64,000 bases of DNA from Argyresthia goedartella (taxonomy: Eukaryota > Arthropoda > Insecta > Lepidoptera > Argyresthiidae): the NCBI GenBank assembly GCA_949825045.1, contig OX463821.1, positions 35,236,486 to 35,300,485 of the forward strand. The letters run 5' to 3'. The position numbers and the translations under genes are program-made. Under the pieces are notes generated by a model. That model worked only from the letters and a program-made list of their open reading frames with translations, was not told where the DNA came from and did no database searches. Shown in pieces: positions 45,357 through 53,380 of the stretch. How positions within the stretch are numbered: the stretch's first letter is position 1; each line of letters opens with the position of its first letter.

Positions 45357-46380
45357 CTATCCACAAATGATAGTTCTACGTAAACACGCAACATAAACGG
45401 CTGAAAAACTGCATAACGTGGGTTGGCCGATCTGTATTACTGTATTCTAGTATGTTTGTTTCTAATAATAAAGAGTAATAATTGACCGAGCCAGCGAAGC
45501 GAGCGAATGGCTCCATTTCGACAAGATAGGATACCGATTTTGCTTTCGTCCGTCTCTATGTCTCGTGTCTGTCAGTTCCGGTCTAGGGGCCACAGTTTTC
45601 AAGCGATCCTCACCAAACTTGGCACAAGTAATCCTTGAAATAAAGTATTTTTTTGTCGAGAGCTTTTCTCGACTTTTCCCTTGGGAGGGGAGTTATGACG
45701 TCACAAATTTTTGTATGTTTTTTTTCCTCTAACCTAACGTGTGAGGTATCAAATTAAAGAGCTTCATGAGCCGGTTCTAAAAATATAGAACACCATTACC
45801 TTTCGGCCGCCTGTTTTCTAAAAATCCAAGAAAAAAATTCAAAACATATACCAAGTTTGGACACCTCGAAGTAGGAGACGGATTAGTAAAGAGGATCTAT
45901 AGGTATGCAGACCATGAGAGTGAGTGAAATAGACTATAACTATTTTCGTGAAAAGTCAATAGATTGTATTTTAAATCGCAAAATGTAGTTTACAAAGTTA
46001 TTGGTGCGGCTACTTTATTACTTGATATTGATTAAATCTAAAATACTTACCTATAAATTGGTTCACAGTCCCCCTGTTAGCGAGGTCTACTGCCCACAGG
46101 GCCACTAGTATAAAGTTTTGTTAGCAAATCCACCTGAACAGGCCTGAAGTTAAACGCAAGAGGATCGCTGCGAGTTTCAGCGCCTGCTACGTTCACGTCT
46201 GTTTCACTTGGGTCTGCGCGTTCGAGCGATTATCACGGGCTGCCACTGTTCTCTAAAATAATTATTTGGGTTGTGCTGTAAATTTCGTTTGTATTGAATT
46301 ATAATTTATTGAATTATAAGTCGCTTAGATTGTTTGTTAAAATCTAGTAGTGAGCTAAAAGTATTGTATAGTATTATTTA
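45357..46380. other. Anonymous, with weak dispersed-repeat matches
   Basis: 45483-45700 resembles a moth repeat (GAGCCAGCGAAGCGAGCGAA ... CTCACCAAACTTGGCAC). 45985-46015 shares AGTTTACAAAGTTATTGGTG with the repeat at about 20820. There is no gene. Confidence 0.4.
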
Positions 46381-46441
46381 TCTACACACGTATCATAGGT
46401 TTATGATAACAAAAACAAAAACCGCACGTTACGATCAGCAT

Positions 46442-46452
46442 AATGTTAAACT
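46442..46452. repeat. RTE target-site duplication, left copy (11 bp)
   Basis: AATGTTAAACT, identical to 47437-47447. The uninterrupted unit at 47932 has the similar AATGTAAAACT, which confirms the empty site. Confidence 0.9.
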
Positions 46453-47436
46453 CTTCTTCTTCAGCATTTCACCGTCCACCGTTGGACATATGCCTCCCCA
46501 GTTGTCCTCCATCTTGTGCGGTCCGCGGCCATTCTCGTCCAGGATAGGCCGGCCGTGATCTTTATGTCGTCGGACCACCGTGTCGCAGGTCTTCCAACGC
46601 TTCTTTTTCCTATGCGGGGTCTCCAGAACAAAACTTTAGAGCTCCATCTTCCGTCATTTCTGCGACAGATTTGTCCAGCCCATTGCCATTTAAGTCGCGC
46701 GACTCGTTTTCCTATATCGGTACCTTTAGTGCGTTGGCGGATGAGCTCGTTTCTTATCATGTCGCGGCGGGACACTCCGAGCATCGACCTTTCCATCGCT
46801 CTTTGTGTGACTCTAAGTTTGTTCATCATCCCGGCAGTAAGCGTCCATGTCTCGCAAGCGTAAGTCATCACCGGGAGAACACACTGGTTATGGACTCTAG
46901 TCTTCAGCGATTGAGGGATCTTGGAGTGGAAGACGTCCTTGAGCTTTCCGAATGCTCCCCAAGAAAGCTGGATTCTTCGGTCAATCTCGGGATCCAGCGA
47001 GTCCCGTCCCAGTCTGATGATCTGCCCTAGGTAGTTATACTCCTCCACTTGCTCTATCACTCGGCCGTCTACTGTGATCGGATCTTGGGACATATCGGTC
47101 GTGCCCATAACCTTAGTCTTGTCCGAATTAATTTTAAGACCTATCCGGATAGATGCGTGGCACAGATCGTTGAGCATCTTTCCCAGTTCTGTGGGGGTTT
47201 CAGCCAGTATGACGATGTCGTCTGCAAATCGGAGGTGATTCAGGTGCTCTACATCCACATTTATACCCAGTCCGTCCCAGTCAAGGGTTTTGAAGATATC
47301 TTCTAGTGCGTTAGTGAAGAGCTTCGGAGATATGACATCTCCTTGGCGTACGCCTCTTTTGACTGGAACAGTCGTTGTGGAGCCTTGTATTTGCACTATC
47401 ATCGTAGCAGAATTGTAGAGGCTCAATTGAGAGAGG
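46453..47436 (-). mobile_element. 5'-truncated RTE-type LINE (984 bp)
   Basis: It is bounded by an 11-bp target duplication. On the - strand it runs from the RT palm to the stop at 46461-46463 and a very short tail of GAAGAAGAAG. It is 5'-truncated, as is usual for LINE copies. Confidence 0.92.
46461..47426 (-). CDS. RTE reverse transcriptase, C-terminal part, open frame (321 aa)
   Basis: The frame is uninterrupted from the truncation point. GVRQGDVISPKLFTNALEDI and HLRFADDIVILAE hold the RT palm motifs with the catalytic FADD. The C-terminal region GPHINSDKTKVMG-like (LKINSDKTKVMGTTDMSQ), YLGQIIRLG and the ending SVGRPATRWSDDIK ... RWTVKC are typical of RTE elements in arthropods. The N-terminal endonuclease and the start of the RT are missing, and no promoter is expected. 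It looks young because there is no frameshift in 966 nt. It is not a host gene. Confidence 0.92.
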   Translation of the reverse strand: MSLYNSATMIVQIQGSTTTVPVKRGVRQGDVISPKLFTNALEDIFKTLDWDGLGINVDVEHLNHLRFADDIVILAETPTELGKMLNDLCHASIRIGLKINSDKTKVMGTTDMSQDPITVDGRVIEQVEEYNYLGQIIRLGRDSLDPEIDRRIQLSWGAFGKLKDVFHSKIPQSLKTRVHNQCVLPVMTYACETWTLTAGMMNKLRVTQRAMERSMLGVSRRDMIRNELIRQRTKGTDIGKRVARLKWQWAGQICRRNDGRWSSKVLFWRPRIGKRSVGRPATRWSDDIKITAGLSWTRMAADRTRWRTTGEAYVQRWTVKC

Positions 47437-47447
47437 AATGTTAAACT
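47437..47447. repeat. RTE target-site duplication, right copy (11 bp)
   Basis: AATGTTAAACT, the pair of 46442-46452. Confidence 0.9.
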
Positions 47448-48119
47448 ACTTGGTAAAAACTCATTTCTTATCTGAAAAATTACACATTATGACCATTATG
47501 TGTAATTTTTCTACATATTATGACATTCGAATTTTGAACGCCGAAGCCCGCCTACGTTCCGCCCCTAGTTTGTCTGTGAAGTTGGTACTGACATTCAAAT
47601 TTCGAACGCCGACGCCCGCCTGCGTGCCGCCCCTAGTTTGTCTGTGAAGTTGGTACTACAGAACAAGCTAAACAACTGCAGAGCCACAATGCCGGTCAAT
47701 CATGCGGTTCCTGAACACATCAAAGAGAGCTTATGATATGTGTGTAGATAAACTAGTGTATGTAACTGTACATAATTAGGCATTAAAACTCTCGAGTGAT
47801 ATTATTATGAAACGAGCCGAACTCGAGTGTTAATGCCCTCCATTATGTAGCAGTCACATAAACTACTATAATCTACACACTTATCATAAACCCTCTTTAC
47901 TGCGTCTAAAAACCGCACGTTAAGACCATCATAATGTAAAACTATTTGGTATAAACTCATTTCTTATCTGAAATTTTGTACATTATGACCATAATGTACC
48001 AAAATTTGTCAAATTATGACATTCAAATTTCGAACGCCGACGCCCGCCTACGTGCCGCCCCTAGTTTGTCTGTGAAGTTGGTACTACAGAACAAGCTAAA
48101 CAACTGCAGAGCAATGATC

Positions 48120-48124
48120 AATGC
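48120..48124. repeat. BEL element 2 target-site duplication, left copy
   Basis: AATGC, identical to 53262-53266. Five bases is a usual length for LTR integrases. Confidence 0.85.
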
Positions 48125-48676
48125 TGTTCGATTCCAAATCGATATTCGATCGATGGTTTCTGAACGGCCATTTTGAATTTGACGTTAGCTGCCAACCTAG
48201 CAGTTTTTTGACAACGGACGGACGAAAGCCCTCGCAATGTAAACGCGTTTTGGTAAGGGTATTGAAATTAAATCGCAGGCCATCTGGAATGTATTCGCGT
48301 TTCCCTCAGGATTGTTAATATAGCTGAGAAACAATAACACATTGTTTCTCGAACCAGATAAGGTTCGCATTTTCGTGCCCGATTGTTTTTACCACGTAAC
48401 ATAACCTGTGTTGGAACACTGTGCTCATTGAAGCTGGCCCGCCAGTCATACCTGGTTGGCTGAAGAACCTGTCTACCAAGAAGAGCCTAGGGTGCACCCG
48501 GGCCTTGCAGAGAGACAGGAGGTTGACGGGACCGAAGCACAGACCAGGTTAGATCGACCCCAATTCACTTCAGCTTGGTGAATCGCCGACGTTCACACTT
48601 CTTGGCAACTGATCGTTACGCTACCTCGTAGCTGATGGGCCCCTACGAGGTCATTAGGTGCTAAGAAGCCTGAACA
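48125..48676 (+). repeat. Left LTR of BEL element 2 (552 bp)
   Basis: It begins TGTTCGATTCC and ends GCCTGAACA; TGTTC/GAACA are inverted ends. Against the right LTR I count nine substitutions plus one complex change at 48317-48350, where the left LTR carries a new 10-bp palindrome. Confidence 0.95.
48326..48350. repeat. New palindrome in the left LTR
   Basis: GAGAAACAAT, AACAC loop, ATTGTTTCTC. The right LTR has only the right arm, as TGTGTTATTGTTTCTC. The left LTR has replaced the preceding bases with an inverted copy of that word, which is the pattern of a short template switch. Confidence 0.85.
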
Positions 48677-48679
48677 ATT

Positions 48680-48697
48680 TGGTAGCAGAGCGTGGTT
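48680..48697 (+). other. Primer-binding-site candidate
   Basis: TGGTAGCAGAGCGTGGTT starts three bases after the LTR. It is repeated exactly after the LTR of element 1 (about 38849), so it is conserved between two related elements as a tRNA primer site should be. The tRNA is not assigned. Confidence 0.7.
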
Positions 48698-49196
48698 TCC
48701 TGGGATTTGCAGCCGTCAAGGGCTCCAGGAAGGCACGATTTGGGACTATCAATCTGTAGGTATAGGCGGTTATTAGGTAACTTGGTTGTTGTTCCTATAT
48801 CCACATAGATTGGTAGTATTGTAAGCTATAGGTCTATTGCTGGTAGTAGATAGACAGATATTGAATTGAAAATTGCATTGAATTACCAGTTAGTCAATCT
48901 ATTAGTGGTCTAGTAATGCTATTGAATGAATGTTTTGGTTAACATAGGTAGTTACATCTATTGATAGCAGGCTATTACATTGTTTTCAGTTTATAGCAAT
49001 TTATAACTTGAACTAATATTGACTATCTGTGTGTGTTATAATGATAAAGGGAAACTAAATTGTATTTACAGAATTTATATAGATATAAAACTCGGTTCCT
49101 ATTGTTTAAGGAAAACAACATTGTTTAAGTTGTGGTTTAGGGTTCCCTCGTTTGGGTTGTAGACTGGAGGGTCCAATAAAATTGAGTTACTGCAAA

Positions 49197-50398
49197 TTGT
49201 GAGTAAGTATCGTTCCGATCATGTCGTTATCTGAAATCCAGAAGGGTGTTTCTAAGGAACTCAGATGGTTTTCCTCCGCACACGGTCTGATAGACCGTTT
49301 AGATAGGCATGATGTGGTATTGGAGCGGTCTATGGACGTTAAGGAACGTTACAATAGGGTGCTCGAATTGTCCGCGCAGGCGGAATCAGTTGATGGTTGC
49401 GCACCTGACAGGCTGTCACGGTTGATAGGGGATGTCGACCAATGTATGGAGATGGCAGCTGCTATCACGCAGAAGGCTGCGGACATACGTAGACAGCGCG
49501 AGTCCAGCCATGGTGGTGAAATTGAAGCACCTCTGCCGCTTCAGGGATCGGGGTCCAGGTTACCTGCCATAACTATGCCTACTTTTGACGGCGTGTCCGG
49601 TGAATGGATGAGCTTCATCAATCTGTTCGACAGTTTGGTGCACATGCGATCGGATATTACCAAGTCTGTCAAGATGGCTCAGCTGGTGGCAGCATTGAGG
49701 GGTGAGCCTAGGGAGCTGGTCGCTCATTTGACAGTTACGGAGGGTAACTATGAAACGGCCAGGCAATTGTTGGTCAGACGTTACCATAACAAACGGAGGT
49801 TGGCCGATGCCCAACTGAACCGTTTGTTTAGTATCCCGGTTGTGAACAAGGTCGGGGCCAGACAGACGGAGGTTTTGAACCCATTGTTGTCCGTCACCAA
49901 GGCTCTAGAGAATCTTGGACTTCCGGTTGGTGAATGGTCGTACCTACTGTTGTACATTGTACTTTCCCGCCTACCCGCTGACGTGCAGACTCGTTTCGAA
50001 CAGTCTCACGGGAGGTCGGCCGAGGACCTGCCCGCCTTCTCCGACTTGGTCGGATTCTTGGAAGAGGAGGCTCGACGGGCAGAGAATTTGGGGTTGACGG
50101 TCACCCATCCTTCGGAGCCACAGAGAGCTGCCGGGAGCGCTGTGAGTAGGGGCCCTCCGACGAGGAAGGACCGCACCAACCGGCAGTCGTATGGGACTGT
50201 GAGTGAATTGACCCCACATGGTGAGACCTGCCCATGTTGTAGGCAGATTGGCCATGCTGTGGCCAATTGCAATAAGTTCGGGGAACTTAGGGTTCAGGGA
50301 CGGCGCCGGATGGCCAAGCAGCGGAGCTGGTGTTTCCTGTGCCTCGGGCCACACATGGCTAGGGACTGCACGCGCACACAAATGTGCGGATATTGTGG
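49197..50398 (+). repeat. Inverted repeat, left arm (1,202 bp)
   Basis: Reverse complement of 50501-51702 with 5 mismatches and no gaps, checked base by base. The differences are two at 49317-49326 (codons H30 and V33 of gag), one at about 49519 (E100), one silent at about 49655 and one at about 50222 (G334). The arm starts 24 nt before the gag ATG with GTGAGTAAGT, a sequence that looks like a splice donor. It ends inside the third zinc knuckle of gag. Confidence 0.96.
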
Positions 50399-50540
50399 AC
50401 AAACGAATTCTCAGGGCCCCATGCCGTGTCACCCTGGGTACGGCCCTGTGGAGGCTGTTGGCCGGACCGGTTCATGCACAACAGATTGTTGTGGGGCCCA
50501 CCACAATATCCGCACATTTGTGTGCGCGTGCAGTCCCTAG
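49221..50540 (+). CDS. BEL/Pao gag, sense copy (439 aa, abnormal C-terminus)
   Basis: Capsid-type protein of a BEL element. Residues 1-115 are helical (RLDRHDVVLERS...), and 115-270 match the DUF1759-type capsid region (PTFDGVSGEWMSFINLFDSL, RYHNKRRLADAQLNRLF). Zinc knuckles follow at 337-350 (C-X2-C-X4-H-X4-C) and 371-383 (C-X2-C-X3-H-X4-C). A third begins at 389 but is cut after CGYCG by the inversion junction. The remaining residues are read from spacer and antisense sequence and have no meaning. The ATG at 49221 is the first in good context after the leader. No protease follows. Confidence 0.9.
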   Translation: MSLSEIQKGVSKELRWFSSAHGLIDRLDRHDVVLERSMDVKERYNRVLELSAQAESVDGCAPDRLSRLIGDVDQCMEMAAAITQKAADIRRQRESSHGGEIEAPLPLQGSGSRLPAITMPTFDGVSGEWMSFINLFDSLVHMRSDITKSVKMAQLVAALRGEPRELVAHLTVTEGNYETARQLLVRRYHNKRRLADAQLNRLFSIPVVNKVGARQTEVLNPLLSVTKALENLGLPVGEWSYLLLYIVLSRLPADVQTRFEQSHGRSAEDLPAFSDLVGFLEEEARRAENLGLTVTHPSEPQRAAGSAVSRGPPTRKDRTNRQSYGTVSELTPHGETCPCCRQIGHAVANCNKFGELRVQGRRRMAKQRSWCFLCLGPHMARDCTRTQMCGYCGQTNSQGPMPCHPGYGPVEAVGRTGSCTTDCCGAHHNIRTFVCACSP

Positions 50541-51678
50541 CCATGTGTGGCCCGAGGCACAGGAAACACCAGCTCCGCTGCTTGGCCATCCGGCGCCGTC
50601 CCTGAACCCTAAGTTCCCCGAACTTATTGCAATTGGCCACAGCATGGCCAATCTGCCTACAACATGGGCAGGTCTCAACATGTGGGGTCAATTCACTCAC
50701 AGTCCCATACGACTGCCGGTTGGTGCGGTCCTTCCTCGTCGGAGGGCCCCTACTCACAGCGCTCCCGGCAGCTCTCTGTGGCTCCGAAGGATGGGTGACC
50801 GTCAACCCCAAATTCTCTGCCCGTCGAGCCTCCTCTTCCAAGAATCCGACCAAGTCGGAGAAGGCGGGCAGGTCCTCGGCCGACCTCCCGTGAGACTGTT
50901 CGAAACGAGTCTGCACGTCAGCGGGTAGGCGGGAAAGTACAATGTACAACAGTAGGTACGACCATTCACCAACCGGAAGTCCAAGATTCTCTAGAGCCTT
51001 GGTGACGGACAACAATGGGTTCAAAACCTCCGTCTGTCTGGCCCCGACCTTGTTCACAACCGGGATACTAAACAAACGGTTCAGTTGGGCATCGGCCAAC
51101 CTCCGTTTGTTATGGTAACGTCTGACCAACAATTGCCTGGCCGTTTCATAGTTACCCTCCGTAACTGTCAAATGAGCGACCAGCTCCCTAGGCTCACCCC
51201 TCAATGCTGCCACCAGCTGAGCCATCTTGACAGACTTGGTAATGTCCGATCGCATGTGCACCAAACTGTCGAACAGATTGATGAAGCTCATCCATTCACC
51301 GGACACGCCGTCAAAAGTAGGCATAGTTATGGCAGGTAACCTGGACCCCGATCCCTGAAGCGGCAGAGGTGCTTCAATGTCACCACCATGGCTGGACTCG
51401 CGCTGTCTACGTATGTCCGCAGCCTTCTGCGTGATAGCAGCTGCCATCTCCATACATTGGTCGACATCCCCTATCAACCGTGACAGCCTGTCAGGTGCGC
51501 AACCATCAACTGATTCCGCCTGCGCGGACAATTCGAGCACCCTATTGTAACGTTCCTTAACGTCCATAGACCGCTCCAATAACACATCATTCCTATCTAA
51601 ACGGTCTATCAGACCGTGTGCGGAGGAAAACCATCTGAGTTCCTTAGAAACACCCTTCTGGATTTCAGATAACGACAT
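50359..51678 (-). CDS. BEL/Pao gag, antisense copy (439 aa)
   Basis: It is the same protein as the sense copy except for four residues (N30, L33, D100, V334) and the end. This copy retains the complete third knuckle (CGYCGGPHNNLLC) and about 20 further gag residues before the junction. It therefore extends about 100 bp further into gag than the sense copy, and that extra part forms the spacer. It has no promoter of its own in view and would mainly be transcribed as antisense RNA from the left LTR. Confidence 0.88.
   Translation of the reverse strand: MSLSEIQKGVSKELRWFSSAHGLIDRLDRNDVLLERSMDVKERYNRVLELSAQAESVDGCAPDRLSRLIGDVDQCMEMAAAITQKAADIRRQRESSHGGDIEAPLPLQGSGSRLPAITMPTFDGVSGEWMSFINLFDSLVHMRSDITKSVKMAQLVAALRGEPRELVAHLTVTEGNYETARQLLVRRYHNKRRLADAQLNRLFSIPVVNKVGARQTEVLNPLLSVTKALENLGLPVGEWSYLLLYIVLSRLPADVQTRFEQSHGRSAEDLPAFSDLVGFLEEEARRAENLGLTVTHPSEPQRAAGSAVSRGPPTRKDRTNRQSYGTVSELTPHVETCPCCRQIGHAVANCNKFGELRVQGRRRMAKQRSWCFLCLGPHMARDCTRTQMCGYCGGPHNNLLCMNRSGQQPPQGRTQGDTAWGPENSFVHNIRTFVCACSP
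50399..50500. other. Hairpin spacer (102 bp)
   Basis: Unique sequence between the arms. Read on the - strand it continues the antisense gag frame, so it comes from the longer copy. A GAATTC lies at 50406. Confidence 0.85.
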
Positions 51679-51702
51679 GATCGGAACGATACTTACTCAC
51701 AA
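50501..51702 (-). repeat. Inverted repeat, right arm (1,202 bp)
   Basis: Pair of 49197-50398; positions sum to 100899 throughout, with no indel. It stops at 51702, and the next base belongs to the integrase region. Confidence 0.96.
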
Positions 51703-51720
51703 GGACTTAAGGCTGCCACG

Positions 51721-52683
51721 ATGCAACCTCTCATGGGGGACTTGCCCCCTGATCGTGTGAATGAGGTCAGACCGTTTTCAGGTGTTGGTACGGATTTTGC
51801 AGGACCGTTTATGGTGAAGAGTTCACGATTGCGTACCGCTAGGCAATACAAGGCGTACCTATGTGTGTTTGTTTGTTTATCCACCAAGGCGGTACATCTC
51901 GAGCTCGTTGCTGATCTCTCGACAGAGGCTTTCATTGCTTGTTTGGATAGGTTTGTTTCTCGAAGGGGACTTCCAACTTTGATCCGCTCTGATAACGGCA
52001 CTAACTACATCGGTGCGGAACGATACTTACGAGAGATAGTCAACTTTTTGAATGTAAATAAAGTGGATATTGGAACGGCCCTCTCCCGTCGGGGTATACA
52101 GTGGACCTTCAGCCCACCGATTTGCCCCCACTGGGGTGGGATTTTTGAGGCCGTAGTTAAGTCAGCTAAGACGCACTTGGGGCGTATAGTAGGTCAGACC
52201 GCGCTGACTTTTGAGGAGCTCGCGACATTGTTTTGTAAGATCGAGGCCGTTCTCAATTCGCGACCGTTGTGTCCGCTCAGCTCGGATCCAAATGACCTGG
52301 AGGCTCTGACCCCAGGCCATTTCTTGATAGGACAGCCACTTAACGCGTTGCCCGAGCACCCCTTCGAGGGAGTGAAATTGTATCGGTTGTCAAGGTATCA
52401 GATGTTGCAGCAGTTTACTCAGAATTTCTTGAAGCGTTGGTCGCTCGAGTATCTGCATATCTTACAACAGCGCCTTAAGTGGACTGACAAAACCAGCCCC
52501 CCTAGTGTTGGTGACCTCGTTCTGGTTAAGGATGATAACCTACCGCCACTACGTTGGCGCAGGGGGCGCATTGTTAACTTGTTCCCTGGCAAGGACGGGA
52601 CCCCCCGGTCTGCAGAGGTTCTAGTAGGAGGCTCGGTTCTAAAACGAGCGGTAGCAACGTTGTCTCGGCTGTCCGTAGATTAG
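51721..52683 (+). CDS. BEL/Pao integrase core and C-terminal domain (320 aa from first ATG)
   Basis: Inserts the cDNA into the genome. The catalytic triad is complete: D25 (VGTDFAGPF), D91 (IRSDNGTNYIG) and E143 (HWGGIFEAVVKSAK). The C-terminus (GDLVLVKDDNLPPLRWRRGR ... VLKRAVATLSRLSVD) is the DUF5641-type domain of BEL/Pao integrases. The frame is open upstream to 51703 (GLKAAT). Intact relatives would have the H2C2 zinc domain, RNase H and RT there. The true product was a larger pol, so the ATG at 51721 is only the first available start. It has no disabling mutation. Confidence 0.9.
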   Translation: MQPLMGDLPPDRVNEVRPFSGVGTDFAGPFMVKSSRLRTARQYKAYLCVFVCLSTKAVHLELVADLSTEAFIACLDRFVSRRGLPTLIRSDNGTNYIGAERYLREIVNFLNVNKVDIGTALSRRGIQWTFSPPICPHWGGIFEAVVKSAKTHLGRIVGQTALTFEELATLFCKIEAVLNSRPLCPLSSDPNDLEALTPGHFLIGQPLNALPEHPFEGVKLYRLSRYQMLQQFTQNFLKRWSLEYLHILQQRLKWTDKTSPPSVGDLVLVKDDNLPPLRWRRGRIVNLFPGKDGTPRSAEVLVGGSVLKRAVATLSRLSVD

Positions 52684-52715
52684 GGGACAGGTGGGTGCCT
52701 GTCCGGGCGGGTGAT

Positions 52716-53261
52716 TGTTCAATTCCAAATCGATATTCGATCGATGGTTTCTGAACGGCCATTTTGAATTTGACGTTAGCTGCCAACCTAGCAGTTTTTT
52801 GACAACGGACGGACGAAAGCCCTCGCAATGTAAACGCGTTTTGGTTAGGGTATTGAAATTAAATCGCAGGCCATCTGGAATGTATTCGGGTTTCCCTCAG
52901 GATTGTTTATATAGCTGTGTGTGTTATTGTTTCTCGAACCAGATAAGGTTCGCATTTTCGTGCCCGATTGTTTTTACCACGTAACATAACCTGTGTTGGA
53001 ACACTGTGCTCATTGAAGCTGGCCCGCCAGTCATACCTGGTTGGCTGAAGAACCTGTCTACCAAGAAGAGCCTAGGGTGCACCCGGGCCTTGCAGAGAGA
53101 CAGGAGGTTGACGGGACCGAAGCACTGACCAGGTTAGATCGACCCCAATTAACTTCAGCTCGGTGAATCGCCGACGTTCACACTTCTTGGCAACTGATCG
53201 TTATGCTACCTCGTAGCTGATGGGCCCCTACGAGGTCATTAGGTGCTGAGAAGCCTGAACA
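52716..53261 (+). repeat. Right LTR of BEL element 2 (546 bp)
   Basis: It starts TGTTCAATTCC and ends GCCTGAACA. It is about 98% identical to the left LTR. Confidence 0.95.
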
Positions 53262-53266
53262 AATGC
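53262..53266. repeat. BEL element 2 target-site duplication, right copy
   Basis: AATGC, the pair of 48120-48124. Confidence 0.85.
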
Positions 53267-53380
53267 CACAATTATATGTGTGTAGTAGTGTAGGTAAATG
53301 TACATAATTAGGCATTAAAACTCTCGAGTGATATTATTATGAAACTCGCCCACTCTCGAGTATTAATGCCCTCCATTATG

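Larger units (their letters stand above)
46381..47847 (+). repeat. Tandem unit 1 (about 0.47 kb), interrupted by an RTE element
   Basis: It shares in order CTACACAC, AACCGCACGTTA, a palindrome, CGAACGCCGACGCCCGCC, CTAGTTTGTCTGTGAAGTTG, ATTAGGCATTAAAACTCTCG and TAATGCCCTCCATTATG with unit 2. It has its own internal 68-bp duplication (47522-47657). Confidence 0.8.
48125..53261 (+). mobile_element. BEL/Pao LTR retrotransposon with an inverted gag copy in place of PR-RT-RNase H (5,137 bp)
   Basis: The order is left LTR (48125-48676), leader, sense gag (49221), 102-bp spacer, antisense gag (to 51678), integrase core and C-terminus (51721-52683), right LTR (52716-53261). AATGC flanks both sides. 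The rearranged unit therefore either integrated as it is or rearranged after integration. Protease, RT, RNase H and the integrase zinc domain are absent, so it depends on another element for copying. RNA from the left LTR would hold two 1,202-nt complementary arms. The gag is related to that of element 1 at 39261, but the LTRs differ. Confidence 0.93.
47872..53380 (+). repeat. Tandem unit 2 (about 0.37 kb), interrupted by BEL element 2
   Basis: It has the same ordered words as unit 1 (46381-47847), continuing after the BEL element at 53267 with TGTACATAATTAGGCATTAA and the final CCCTCCATTATG. Unit 1 at 47684-47760 shows what the site looks like without the BEL insertion. Confidence 0.78.

Noticed and set aside
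49971..50432. Further open frames opposite gag (for example 153 codons on the - strand, 236 on +)
   Set aside because: They are shadows of the two gag copies. They arise twice because the sequence is palindromic, and they resemble no protein.
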